Source: a virus. From it: DNA of 64,000 nucleotides. Location of the stretch: positions 1 to 64,000 of the IMG/VR virus record IMGVR_UViG_3300035210_000189; one strand, written 5' to 3'. How positions within the stretch are numbered: the stretch's first letter is position 1; every line of letters starts with the position of its first letter. Below are positions 7,570 to 16,305 of the stretch, in pieces. The position numbers and the translations under genes were made by a program. The notes under the pieces are model-generated. The model did not search any database, had not been told where the DNA came from, and saw nothing but the letters and a program-made list of their open reading frames with translations.

Positions 7570-10461
7570 TTAACCATTTCTACATGCATACCATCTTAAA
7601 CTACTTACTTGTGCTCCTTTTGTATAAGTATAACCATCCCAACCTGCCATTTGTGTTATGTTAACAGCACCCGGAAATGCAGTGGATGTTGCTTTCGAAC
7701 CGCCCTCCCATACAACCTGAGCACCGGTATTACCGCCCTGAAATACAACAACAACCCAGTAGTTACTTGCGTCATATCGACATGTTGTGGTTGGTTTTGT
7801 TCCCACAGCATATTGTGTATTTGGCTGGTTTGTTAACGTTTGTGACTCGCCTACGGCTGTTGTATTTCTCACTTCACCCGTTGCTACTTCTTGTATACGA
7901 TCTTGGCGAGTTCTTGATTGGTTCAAGTAACAGTATTGTGTTTGATAAAAACCTGTTCCTGCGTTAACAGTGCTGGCATCTGGGGAGAATGCACTACAAC
8001 TGTAAAAACCACTACTATTTACCCATCCAGTGTAAGTAGGTGCAATTGCTACCCACTGTTCTACTTTAACGTTTCCAGATACTTTTGCTGTTGCAGCACC
8101 AATGGAGTTTGTTGCTGTTACTGTGTAATTATAGGTGCCAGCCGCTTGTGGTGTTACTGACAGTGCAGCACCCGTTCCTGTTGATACACCTGCAACTGCG
8201 ACACCAGAAGCCGCCACGTTTCCTTTAACTGTATAGTTTGCTACGTCTGTCCCACTCCATGATAATGTAAATGCAGAACCATAGTTAATTACTGTTGGAG
8301 CTGATATTGTACCAATGGTTGGTGCATTCACAACAGAAACTGTTACTGATCTTAATGGGCTATACTTATTTACTCCATTTAATGTTTTAGCTGCAGCCAT
8401 ATAGTAAGTATAAGTTCCAGCCGTGGAAGGAGCTGTTGCTGGGAACGTTAAATTACCATCATTTCCATTGGTTCTTGCTTGTCCGATTGCTCCTGAACTT
8501 ATACCACTGCCTACAAATGATAATGCAGTGTTAGGAGCTACACTTATTGCCGTTGAACCATTTACAGTAAAACCGCCTAGTGTTGGTATATTTTCAACGA
8601 TTACAGTATAATCTGCATCCAATGTTGCACCAGCCATGTTTGTTGCCACTAATTTATAAGCGTATGTACCTGCTGTGTTTGAACTGGTAGAATAACTTGT
8701 GCTTGTACCTAAATCAACACCGCTTGGACTTACACCAGAAGCAGCAACATCACCGTATAATGTATATTTAGAAACATTAGTGCCTGTCCAGTTAGTATTA
8801 ATAGGCTCATTAACGAATACAGCGGCTGGTCTATTTAAGCCACTCATTTTTGGATAATCAACTGTTGTAACCGTTACACTTTTTAATGCACTGTCTCTTG
8901 TTACTCCATTGATTGTTTTAGAACCTGCACCATAGTAAGTGGCTGTTCCTATTGTTGCAGAGGCTGTTGATGGTAATGCACTTGCAGTACCACTTGATGT
9001 TTTACCTATCAATGTTGCTCCGTTACTTAACCCTGTTCCCACAAATGACAATGCTTGGTTTGGACTTACTGATACAGATGATTGACCATTGACTGTCATT
9101 GATGACATTGTTGGGTCAGCTTCCACCACAACACTGGTTTTCTTCACTGTTGTTTTGCTTGCCGCATTGGTTCCTGTTAATGTGTATTCTAAACTTCCCA
9201 CTGAGGTTGGTGTAGCTGTATAGGTTAAATCAGTTCCTAAATCTTGTGATCCTGTTACGCCTGAACCTGCAACACCTGATAATTTATAGTTACTAATATT
9301 AGATCCTGTCCAGTTTAAAACAATAGGTGTATTGGCAAATGTTGTTGAAACTGTTGAGAACGATGGAATGTTACCTGTACCAACGACATTAACACTGACT
9401 GATTTATTGATTGTTTTACCGGCTCCATTTACACCAGTTAAGACATAGTTCTTAGTTCCTGTTGAAGTGTCTGCATTCAACGTATAGGTTCCATTTGAAA
9501 CCACTACCCCATTGATGTCATAACTCACATTGTTTGCACCAGCCCATGTGAAAGCTAATGGATCATTGGCTTCAACTGTTACTGATGTGTCACTGTTGTT
9601 AACTTTATATGACGTGATGGTTGGAAGACCATAAACACTCACAGCAATAGGGTTTGATGTTTTTGTCATTCCACTAAAACTGGTTGTTTTCAATGAATAG
9701 GTAAAGTCACCTACTGTCCCCATTGTGACTGCTTTACTGGTTGATGTTTTATCGACTATACCGAATGGAATCAACTCTAATCCTTCACTGTCATTAGTTG
9801 TCCAGTTAAAGGTGATATCATCACCAATGCTTACTTTCGTTTTATCAGATTGAAAACTGCCTATTGTAGAATCCTTGACAACATCAATTGAAATTGATTT
9901 GCTGGTGTTATTCTCATTGTTGTAACCTGTCACGTTGAGCTTGTAGGTGGTATCATTAACCGGCGAAACGGTATATGAACTATTTAACCCACTGATTCCT
10001 GTATTTTCAAGTAAAGCTGATTCCGCATCTGAAACATTCCATGTAAGTTTAGAAGACTGGCCTTCACCAATTTTTGTTTTATCCGCCGTAAAGTTCACCA
10101 CTGGATTAGGTTGTATAACTGTAAGTTTTAGAGTTTTTTCTTCAATTTTTTTATTATTGTCTAAGGTGATATCGTAATTAGTCGTCTTCAATGGCGATAA
10201 AGGATACGAACCAAAAGAAGCGGTTTCATTAAAGTTTTGATCGGATGATACAACTTTTAAACTCTTTATATAATTATAATTCCAGTTCAAAGCTGTTGAT
10301 TCACCACGATTGATGGTTGCAGGTACTAATTCAATAACCCCTGTAATTTCGTCAGGTGTGTCAAGGTTGATATACTTTGGGTCTAATGGGAACTGAACCA
10401 TGTAACCAGCAGACGCGATTGACATTGCCAATGCTGACAGTAATATTATCTTTTTGTTCAT
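7570..10461 (-). CDS. large secreted multi-Ig-like-domain protein (963 aa)
   Basis: Paralogue of the protein at 3867-6224. The signal peptide (MNKKIILLSALAMSIASA) and first 350 residues are highly similar, with the same WNxNYxKSLKVVSSD and TLDNNKKIEEKTLKL segments. It is about 178 aa longer because a pair of Ig-like modules (about residues 535-715) is present in addition. The VNGxxxxxVxPNxALSFVGxG module occurs twice here and once in the shorter protein. The tail has the same Cys/Trp-rich module (FYSCSAFSPD, RTRQDRIQEVATGEVRN). Domain gain or loss between paralogues is typical of modular adhesins. Secreted; partner unknown. Confidence 0.8.
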   Translation of the reverse strand: MNKKIILLSALAMSIASAGYMVQFPLDPKYINLDTPDEITGVIELVPATINRGESTALNWNYNYIKSLKVVSSDQNFNETASFGSYPLSPLKTTNYDITLDNNKKIEEKTLKLTVIQPNPVVNFTADKTKIGEGQSSKLTWNVSDAESALLENTGISGLNSSYTVSPVNDTTYKLNVTGYNNENNTSKSISIDVVKDSTIGSFQSDKTKVSIGDDITFNWTTNDSEGLELIPFGIVDKTSTSKAVTMGTVGDFTYSLKTTSFSGMTKTSNPIAVSVYGLPTITSYKVNNSDTSVTVEANDPLAFTWAGANNVSYDINGVVVSNGTYTLNADTSTGTKNYVLTGVNGAGKTINKSVSVNVVGTGNIPSFSTVSTTFANTPIVLNWTGSNISNYKLSGVAGSGVTGSQDLGTDLTYTATPTSVGSLEYTLTGTNAASKTTVKKTSVVVEADPTMSSMTVNGQSSVSVSPNQALSFVGTGLSNGATLIGKTSSGTASALPSTASATIGTATYYGAGSKTINGVTRDSALKSVTVTTVDYPKMSGLNRPAAVFVNEPINTNWTGTNVSKYTLYGDVAASGVSPSGVDLGTSTSYSTSSNTAGTYAYKLVATNMAGATLDADYTVIVENIPTLGGFTVNGSTAISVAPNTALSFVGSGISSGAIGQARTNGNDGNLTFPATAPSTAGTYTYYMAAAKTLNGVNKYSPLRSVTVSVVNAPTIGTISAPTVINYGSAFTLSWSGTDVANYTVKGNVAASGVAVAGVSTGTGAALSVTPQAAGTYNYTVTATNSIGAATAKVSGNVKVEQWVAIAPTYTGWVNSSGFYSCSAFSPDASTVNAGTGFYQTQYCYLNQSRTRQDRIQEVATGEVRNTTAVGESQTLTNQPNTQYAVGTKPTTTCRYDASNYWVVVVFQGGNTGAQVVWEGGSKATSTAFPGAVNITQMAGWDGYTYTKGAQVSSLRWYACRNG

Positions 10462-10492
10462 ATCTTATTTAATTGTTGTTTTTTTTAATATT

Positions 10493-10520
10493 ATTATATA
10501 TCACCATGCAAAAAAAACAA
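10493..10520 (-). promoter_or_regulatory. promoter of the 963-aa Ig-like gene
   Basis: On the minus strand TTGTTT, 16-nt spacer, TATAAT, then a leader matching that of the shorter paralogue (TATAATAATATTA, AACAACA, GATATGAA). Confidence 0.6.
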
Positions 10521-10540
10521 CCTATAGTCTTATATTTTTA

Positions 10541-10569
10541 TTGAAAACATCATGAAAATGATATATAAT
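10541..10569 (+). promoter_or_regulatory. sigma70-type promoter
   Basis: TTGAAA, 17-nt spacer, TATAAT (10564-10569). It lies downstream of the ATG at 10552, so translation must begin at 10603. Confidence 0.75.
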
Positions 10570-10602
10570 CTAAGTCTAAAATTCAGAAAACGGAGACGGC
10601 TT

Positions 10603-10860
10603 ATGTCAATTAACACAAACACTCACAAACCTAAAAATTTAGTTCGATTTATATTTTGGGGATTTTGTGCTATGGTTTTCTTGTTTGTTCAAAATTTCTT
10701 TTACCATATATACTACAATGGTAAGCATAAACTTAAACAAGGAAAAGCTCCTTTCTGGAAGTTTGTTGGTTTTACAATTGTTACATTGAATCTGGCTTGC
10801 CTTGTTAGTTTCTGGGATCAAGCAAAAGACATGGTTCCCAAGATTTACCACATTAGCTGA
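10603..10860 (+). CDS. small two-helix membrane protein
   Basis: 85 aa from ATG 10603 (RBS CGGAG). Two hydrophobic segments, around LVRFIFWGFCAMVFLFVQNF and FVGFTIVTLNLACLVSFW, separated by a basic loop (KHKLKQGK). Inner-membrane protein by prediction. Followed after 20 nt by the next gene, so part of a short operon. Not recognised. Confidence 0.6.
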   Translation: MSINTNTHKPKNLVRFIFWGFCAMVFLFVQNFFYHIYYNGKHKLKQGKAPFWKFVGFTIVTLNLACLVSFWDQAKDMVPKIYHIS

Positions 10861-10880
10861 TATTACGGATAGGTGACGAG

Positions 10881-11216
10881 ATGCGATTAAAGTTTCTTTG
10901 GTTAAAATTTATGCTCAAATTCATGGGATTTAAAGTCGTTGAAGTTCGGATGGTTGATTCCGATAATAAGGTGTTGAGTTATACTTTGAACAATGACTAC
11001 AACCAAAAATCAGGTTCGTATGCCAACTATCCTTTTCTGAGTATTTCTATTGACCCTACTGGGTTTTATTCGACGCAAATACATCAACACAATCCGATTA
11101 TTAAAAATGATGTCTATACATCACGATCACCGTATAAACTCATTAAGTTGTGGTTGGTTGCGTTTCATCATTTCAAAGCCACATACAAAATTAAAATACA
11201 GGAGTCTTTGTATTGA
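10881..11216 (+). CDS. hypothetical protein
   Basis: 111 aa, RBS AGGTGACG, ATG 10881. Basic N-terminus (MRLKFLWLKFMLKFMGF) that could be amphipathic and membrane-associated, then a polar beta-rich region. Its stop overlaps the TTG start of the next gene (TTGA), implying translational coupling. Function unknown. Confidence 0.55.
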   Translation: MRLKFLWLKFMLKFMGFKVVEVRMVDSDNKVLSYTLNNDYNQKSGSYANYPFLSISIDPTGFYSTQIHQHNPIIKNDVYTSRSPYKLIKLWLVAFHHFKATYKIKIQESLY

Positions 11217-11617
11217 ATAACTCACATGCTGAAATCATTAATTTGAAGGTTTTACGGCCTTATCATAGCCATAACGAAAGATTGTTCAATAACCTCCGTG
11301 AAGCTCATGATTTTGCACCAAAAGTAGCTCAACAGATGGCTTATGAAGCTTTGTTAGTTGAAGATCGAGCTTTTGATGGATTGTTTCGTAAAATTAGAAG
11401 TTTTGTTTTAAAAACAGACTATGAACCATTAACCAGTATTGAGTATTCTATTTTTGATGGAGCTATCAAATTTTACAAAAAAAGCATTGAAGAATCAAAA
11501 GTAGATTTAGCCGCTCGGATGGTGACGCAACCTGTGATTGAGGCGTATATCGAAAGTCAACAAACCACTGTTGAATTGGCTGACAAAATATTGAATAAGA
11601 TTCTCAAGTTAGAATGA
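11213..11617 (+). CDS. hypothetical helical protein with TTG start
   Basis: 134 aa. Start TTG 11213 with GGAG 8 nt upstream and a 4-nt overlap with the preceding stop; no ATG fits the long conserved-looking frame. Predominantly helical and charged, no signal peptide. Last gene of the 10603-11617 operon; its 3' end overlaps the convergent gene by 14 bp. Not recognised. Confidence 0.55.
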   Translation: MNNSHAEIINLKVLRPYHSHNERLFNNLREAHDFAPKVAQQMAYEALLVEDRAFDGLFRKIRSFVLKTDYEPLTSIEYSIFDGAIKFYKKSIEESKVDLAARMVTQPVIEAYIESQQTTVELADKILNKILKLE

Positions 11618-12059
11618 TTTCAAGTGACAATTTTTCATTATCGACATCTTTGAATAGTTGATTGAAGTCAAATACTATTTTAGGTATGTCGATAATTTTA
11701 TATATTTTATCCATTCCCATTTTTTCATAACAAGATAGGTTCATTCTAGGATTTATATGTTCTTTATTTTGATCTATAATGAAAACGTCTCCATAATGAT
11801 CATCTCCCTTATATACTTCATGGAGGTGTCCACGTCCGGTTATAACACGATAACCATCATTTTCTTTAAAGATATGTATTCCAAAATAATGATATAATTC
11901 TAAGTCTTCATGCATTTCAACTCTTGATAAATCTAGAATTTTTTCATAATAGTTTAATTTAAGTTGAATATAGAGATCATTAATCATCTGGTCTTCATCT
12001 GTATCTTGCATGTTTGTGTACTTAGAAATCATAGGCTTAACTTTCATAACGGATCTCAT
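11604..12059 (-). CDS. hypothetical protein
   Basis: 151 aa from 12059, or 147 aa from the ATG at 12047, which has GAGAT upstream. Mixed alpha/beta and acidic, with an HYFGIHIF segment; no export signal. It ends in LEIILT, unlike the M-x-x-I tails described elsewhere. Function unknown. Confidence 0.55.
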   Translation of the reverse strand: MRSVMKVKPMISKYTNMQDTDEDQMINDLYIQLKLNYYEKILDLSRVEMHEDLELYHYFGIHIFKENDGYRVITGRGHLHEVYKGDDHYGDVFIIDQNKEHINPRMNLSCYEKMGMDKIYKIIDIPKIVFDFNQLFKDVDNEKLSLEIILT

Positions 12060-12120
12060 TGTTTTTCTATAACCTTATCATTTTTTAATCCATTGTAAAC
12101 CCGTATATTTTCTAAATAAA

Positions 12121-12149
12121 TTGATATTTTTTGAGAAATGTTGTATAAT
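12121..12149 (+). promoter_or_regulatory. sigma70-type promoter
   Basis: TTGATA, 17-nt spacer, TATAAT (12144-12149). It rules out the upstream ATG at 12138. Confidence 0.75.
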
Positions 12150-12200
12150 AACGTATCTAATCCATGCAAATGCTGGATATTATTATCTTGGAGATTTCAA

Positions 12201-12695
12201 ATGACTTTGAGTAAAAAAGAGCAGACTATACAAGTGATTGATGCGGCGTTTGAAGCTGCTATTAAAGAGCAACATTCAGGATTTGCATGGGAGCTTTTTT
12301 GGCAATTTGGCGTTGTATCTAAACTTCAAGATTTTAATTTTAAGTTGATGTCTGAGGCTATTTCCACTGGTAACATGAAAGATTTTGATAAGCTCCCAAT
12401 TATTGATGTTAATACTGAAGAAACACTTGAAGTAATCAAAGAACGCCAAAAAGCACTGAATAACGAACACAAAATTAGAAGTGTGACGTTTGCTGATTAC
12501 CGTGAACGTATTGTTACATTCTTCAAAGATAAACGTGATATTGATTTTGATTCATTAGATGAAGACAGTGCTAAAAAAGCTCTTCAAAATGAAGATATTA
12601 TGAGTTACCCAGATACTATTTATGAAGCTTTGTCCATGACTCATATGCAGTATAAGTATCTCTATCAACGAGGTAGTGTACAACTTAAGGCTTAA
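12201..12695 (+). CDS. hypothetical acidic helical protein
   Basis: 164 aa from ATG 12201 with TTGGAG upstream. Helical and acidic, containing EETLEVIKERQKALNNEHK, which may form a coiled coil; no export signal. Monocistronic between the promoter at 12121 and an unusual inverted repeat at 12707. Not recognised. Confidence 0.6.
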   Translation: MTLSKKEQTIQVIDAAFEAAIKEQHSGFAWELFWQFGVVSKLQDFNFKLMSEAISTGNMKDFDKLPIIDVNTEETLEVIKERQKALNNEHKIRSVTFADYRERIVTFFKDKRDIDFDSLDEDSAKKALQNEDIMSYPDTIYEALSMTHMQYKYLYQRGSVQLKA

Positions 12696-12706
12696 CACAT
12701 TGTCTT

Positions 12707-12762
12707 TTGTTGATAACTTATTGACTTTAAGGTTCGATGCCTTAAACTTTAGTTATCAACAA
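12707..12762. repeat. nested inverted repeat between two genes
   Basis: Outer arms TTGTTGATAACT (12707-12718) and AGTTATCAACAA (12751-12762) are perfectly complementary over 12 bp. Inner arms TTTAAGG and CCTTAAA add 7 bp around a TTCGATG loop. No T-run follows, so it is not an ordinary terminator; it lies in the leader or promoter of the lipoprotein gene. Operator or RNA structure. Confidence 0.75.
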
Positions 12763-12776
12763 GAGATTGCTATTTA

Positions 12777-13298
12777 ATGTTAGAATTATTTATTAAACTT
12801 ATATTAGTCAGCTTTTATGCCATTATTTCTGGATGTAGCCCTAATGGTCATTTAACTGAAAACCTTGAGCCACAAGGTAAAGCAATGTTCGATCCCGAAA
12901 ATAGAACGATGTTGGGTTATAAGTTATATGACAAGATAGATAACATTTCAAAAGATCCTAATTATACATTTTTGAAAAAAGAAGACGATGTGACTTATTA
13001 CACCGTTAAAAATCAAAATAACGACCCAAGACAGATCTCAATTGTGGTCAGTGTCCGCAATGATAAAATCTATTCAATAGAAAGCCGCTACCAATACCCG
13101 CATTTCAGAAGCTGTAATGCTGCAGCCGAACAAATCTACAATGAAACTAAAGACGTTTTCCCACTTGAAAAACGCCCTAATGTCAATGATAAAGGCTATC
13201 ACTTCGATGGTGTACTGAAAAATTACATCTTTATTACAGCTTGCACTGACTTATTAGATACTGATAAAATAATTCATAGTACAACCTACATGCGATAA
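12777..13298 (+). CDS. predicted lipoprotein
   Basis: 173 aa from ATG 12777, which has only a weak AAGAGA upstream. N-terminal hydrophobic segment ending in lipobox ISGC (Cys 20), so a membrane-anchored lipoprotein. Two later Cys (SCNAA and ACTDLL) may form a disulfide. The mature part is polar with no known motif. The start lies 15 nt after the large inverted repeat, suggesting control at that structure. Confidence 0.65.
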   Translation: MLELFIKLILVSFYAIISGCSPNGHLTENLEPQGKAMFDPENRTMLGYKLYDKIDNISKDPNYTFLKKEDDVTYYTVKNQNNDPRQISIVVSVRNDKIYSIESRYQYPHFRSCNAAAEQIYNETKDVFPLEKRPNVNDKGYHFDGVLKNYIFITACTDLLDTDKIIHSTTYMR

Positions 13299-13392
13299 GT
13301 GGTTATTGACGGATTTGATAACTGTATAATACTAATTCAATATTGACGACAGCTTGTTAATTGTTTATAGTGTCAGATAATTTTTCAAATAT

Positions 13393-13469
13393 CTCTGCGT
13401 AGCTCAGTTGGATAGAGTGCTCGCTTCCGAAGCGAACGGTCGTTGGTTCGAATCCAACCGTAGAGGCCA
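13393..13469 (+). tRNA. tRNA-Arg (anticodon CCG)
   Basis: 77 nt with encoded CCA. Cloverleaf: acceptor CTCTGCG/CGTAGAG with one G-U, D stem GCTC/GAGT, anticodon stem CTCGC with loop TTCCGAA (anticodon CCG, reads CGG), a 5-nt variable loop and T arm GTTGG-TTCGAAT-CCAAC, discriminator G. The anticodon stem has a C-A mismatch at 27-43. A TATAAT at 13325 lies upstream. The next CDS begins 21 nt downstream, so the RNA is probably cut from a tRNA-mRNA transcript. Confidence 0.93.
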
Positions 13470-13490
13470 TATAAATATAGGAGACTATTT

Positions 13491-13835
13491 ATGAGTATTC
13501 AGAAATATCTATACCTTGCAGTTATTATTGATACATCACAAGACGTTGTTTGTGTTGCAGCCGTCACAAAAGATACTTGGGATACTCATAAAATGTATGA
13601 TGACCCTAATGATATTGAAGACATTGTTTCTCGGATTAGTGTGAATGGTTATTTTATGGAGTCCAGTGGAATGGATTACTCACTGCTGGATGTTATTGAA
13701 AAAGATGGAATGCCATTAACCGCTAAAGATGCTCACACTCTTGTGAATGACCTTGAATCAAATGGTTTTACCATTAACAATGAATTTGCAAAGAACATTC
13801 ATGAGTTATCAGATGGTCTGTATCAGATGGCTTAA
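13491..13835 (+). CDS. hypothetical acidic protein downstream of tRNA
   Basis: 114 aa, RBS ATAGGAG, ATG 13491. Acidic alpha/beta protein (YLYLAVIIDTSQDVVCVAAV start) with no signal cleavage site; the N-terminal beta strands look like a small regulator fold but no family is recognised. Shares a transcript with the tRNA and ends at a terminator. Confidence 0.6.
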   Translation: MSIQKYLYLAVIIDTSQDVVCVAAVTKDTWDTHKMYDDPNDIEDIVSRISVNGYFMESSGMDYSLLDVIEKDGMPLTAKDAHTLVNDLESNGFTINNEFAKNIHELSDGLYQMA

Positions 13836-13850
13836 CTGTCAATTAAAAAT

Positions 13851-13870
13851 AAAGCACCATCAGGTGCTTT
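13851..13870. terminator. bidirectional intrinsic terminator
   Basis: AAAGCACC-ATCA-GGTGCTTT, with T-rich tails on both strands; ends the tRNA transcript and the convergent five-gene operon. Confidence 0.85.
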
Positions 13871-13878
13871 TATTCTTT

Positions 13879-14673
13879 CTAAATACCTGCCATTTTTACA
13901 ACATGAAGGTTTTCAGATAATCCAGTATCAAATATGCCCTTGTTATAGGCTTCTTTCAACTCTTTGTAAAAAACCTCTAGTGTTTCGTTACTGTTTACTT
14001 GTTTCACACTGAAATAGGGATACATCGTCACAAATGCTTCTGATGATTTTAGGATATCGTTGATGTGAACATTGAAAAAATCATCAAATTCAGAAAGTTC
14101 AAAGCCATTATCAATGTCTAGTATTAATGATTCTTGATTTACACAGTCGAATAAGGCTAAGTGATCTTTCTTTTGAGCATCCTTGTAAAATACATATCGA
14201 ATTAGATAGCCTAATGTATCATTTTTATAAACATCAATGGGTCGATTTATAAAATAACCATCAAGTTCATTTTCCTCATCTAATGCAAATTGAAGATCAA
14301 AAAAATGACTTGAATTTGGAAAATTTAGATGATCAAAAACACCCGATTTTATTTCTAATTCAAGATCAACTTCAATAAAATTATTATTATCATCATAATC
14401 ATATAAGAATATTATATGTCCATCACTATCTTTTAATTTATATTTTGCATTTACTTGTTTATTTTTTCCAATAACATATTGATCGATTTTGATGTTTTCA
14501 AAATTAATAGTTGGATCATTTTTTTCATTAACTTGATTAAGCCAATGAATAATTCTATGTTTAAAATAGAAGATATGCTCTGGTAACATATCTGCAGTTG
14601 TTCGACGTTTATCTTTTAAAATAGAAAAGTCTGGTTTTAAATAATCAAATGTAACACTTTTATTAATTGTCAT
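13879..14673 (-). CDS. paralogue family A, copy 3, with M-x-x-I C-terminus
   Basis: 264 aa. Shares with the next two genes the N-terminal signature DYLKPDFSIL, PExxFYFKHRIxHWLNQxN and a DFFNxxIxxIL segment near residue 210. Cytosolic: no signal peptide or membrane segment. Ends HVVKMAGI, one of twelve proteins here with Met at -4 and a terminal hydrophobic residue. Last gene of the minus operon 17515-13879. No known family; the recurrent tail suggests a targeting signal. Confidence 0.65.
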   Translation of the reverse strand: MTINKSVTFDYLKPDFSILKDKRRTTADMLPEHIFYFKHRIIHWLNQVNEKNDPTINFENIKIDQYVIGKNKQVNAKYKLKDSDGHIIFLYDYDDNNNFIEVDLELEIKSGVFDHLNFPNSSHFFDLQFALDEENELDGYFINRPIDVYKNDTLGYLIRYVFYKDAQKKDHLALFDCVNQESLILDIDNGFELSEFDDFFNVHINDILKSSEAFVTMYPYFSVKQVNSNETLEVFYKELKEAYNKGIFDTGLSENLHVVKMAGI

Positions 14674-14696
14674 TCTGCATTCCTGTTTATTTCTAG

Positions 14697-15485
14697 TTAA
14701 ATAGTCATCATCTTGATAATCGTAAGATTTTCATCGAAGCCTTTATTAAATACACCATCTTTATACATTTTTTTCATTTCGGCATAAAAAAGGTCAAGCG
14801 TTTCATTGTTGTTTACAAGACCCATACTAAATTGTGGATACATGTCGATGAACGTCTCTAATGATTGTAAAATAACATTTATATTTTTATTGAAAAAATC
14901 ATCAAAGTTTTCTACACTTTCAACCTCAGCATTAATAACCATGTTCTCATCTTTCGATTTGTAATCATACAGAATTAATAAATCTTTTGTTTTCTGTCCA
15001 TCAGCAGTAAACGAATACTTTACCATGAAATCGTCATATGAGGTATCTGACATGTCTAGTGAACGCTCTACAACATAATCGAGCATTTCATTGTGTGTAT
15101 TCATATCAGCAGTCACAGTAAAGAATTGACTGGTAGATGGAAACTTTAACTGATTGTTATAAATACCGACCTCAGTCGAAAAGCTTATATTTTTAAAAGT
15201 TCCAATTTTATCATAATTGAAGTGAAGGGTGCCAGCAAGATTTTTAAAACCATAGACGATTAGGGCAGTCCCTTTGTCACCTACCATATAACGTTCAATT
15301 TTTACCGCATCAAAATTGGTTTCTGGATCAAACGATTGATTCATTTGATTGAGCCAATGAACAATCCTATGTTTGAAATAAAATTGATATTCAGGTTGAA
15401 GATTAACCATAACGATTCTTCTACCTTTTAAAATAGAAAAGTCTGGTTTTAAATAATCGAATGTTACCGTTTCATCAGTTTTCAT
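14697..15485 (-). CDS. paralogue family A, copy 2, with M-x-x-I C-terminus
   Basis: 262 aa, clearly homologous over its whole length to the 13879 product (shared TVTFDYLKPDFSILK, YFKHRIVHWLNQMN, DDFFNKNINVIL) and more distantly to the 15502 product. Ends TIIKMMTI. No export signal. Starts 16 nt after the stop of the preceding operon gene. Function unknown. Confidence 0.65.
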   Translation of the reverse strand: MKTDETVTFDYLKPDFSILKGRRIVMVNLQPEYQFYFKHRIVHWLNQMNQSFDPETNFDAVKIERYMVGDKGTALIVYGFKNLAGTLHFNYDKIGTFKNISFSTEVGIYNNQLKFPSTSQFFTVTADMNTHNEMLDYVVERSLDMSDTSYDDFMVKYSFTADGQKTKDLLILYDYKSKDENMVINAEVESVENFDDFFNKNINVILQSLETFIDMYPQFSMGLVNNNETLDLFYAEMKKMYKDGVFNKGFDENLTIIKMMTI

Positions 15486-15501
15486 TTATTTTCCTTTTCA
15501 A

Positions 15502-16302
15502 TTAAATAGCAGCCATTCGAACAACTTCTAAATTGTTTTCTAAATTTACTAGAAGACCTTTGTCATGTAAATCTCTTAGCTCATCGTAAAAAATAGAGAA
15601 AGATTCACTGTTATTTATTTTTTTGATACTAAATGTTGGATTGAGTTCTAAAAATGTATTGGGTGACAAAAGAACAGTATCAATTATTGTGTTGAAAAAA
15701 ATGTCAAAACCATACGTGTTCTCGATGTTTTCTTTTTTTAATTTCAATAGATCAGTATCGAAACCCTTATTCATATCATCAACAATTAAAAATAGCATAT
15801 CTCTTAATTTGACACTATATCTATCAAAATCGTAATATATAGATAACGATAAATTATCAAGAGTCTCAACATTACGAGCTAATCTGTAACCATTAAACTC
15901 CATTTTATTATTTATTTTAATTGTTAATCGAAACAAACAATCATGGTCAGGATATTTTTCTTTATTTTTGTATACATTATGGAGAAAAACAAGCTCAGCT
16001 TCTTTAAATTTGTTCTCTTGATCGTAATCAATATAAATCGTACCTGCACCTGCTGGTGTATGGATATTTACAGAAAAATGATCACTGCCTCTTAAAGTAG
16101 TGTCTGCCACTGCTATGGTTTCAAAGTTAAATGCCATATCGGTGGATTCGTTTACTGCATTTAACCAATCAATAGTTTTATGAACTAAAAAGAACTGAAA
16201 TTCAGGTGGCACAAAAAATGTAACAGGCTCACCTTCTGTCTCTGTTTTAAAATCTGGATTTAAGAAATCAAATTTAAAACCCGATTCTTCTATTTTATTC
16301 AT
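15502..16302 (-). CDS. paralogue family A, copy 1, with M-x-x-I C-terminus
   Basis: 266 aa, the most diverged of the three paralogues. Keeps KFDFLNPDF, PEFQFFLVHKTIDWLNAVN and the FDIFFNTIIDTVLLS segment. Ends EVVRMAAI. Separated by only 3 nt from the upstream gene, so translationally linked. Triplication followed by divergence suggests selection for variants of one activity, perhaps different targets. Confidence 0.65.
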   Translation of the reverse strand: MNKIEESGFKFDFLNPDFKTETEGEPVTFFVPPEFQFFLVHKTIDWLNAVNESTDMAFNFETIAVADTTLRGSDHFSVNIHTPAGAGTIYIDYDQENKFKEAELVFLHNVYKNKEKYPDHDCLFRLTIKINNKMEFNGYRLARNVETLDNLSLSIYYDFDRYSVKLRDMLFLIVDDMNKGFDTDLLKLKKENIENTYGFDIFFNTIIDTVLLSPNTFLELNPTFSIKKINNSESFSIFYDELRDLHDKGLLVNLENNLEVVRMAAI

Positions 16303-16305
16303 GAT

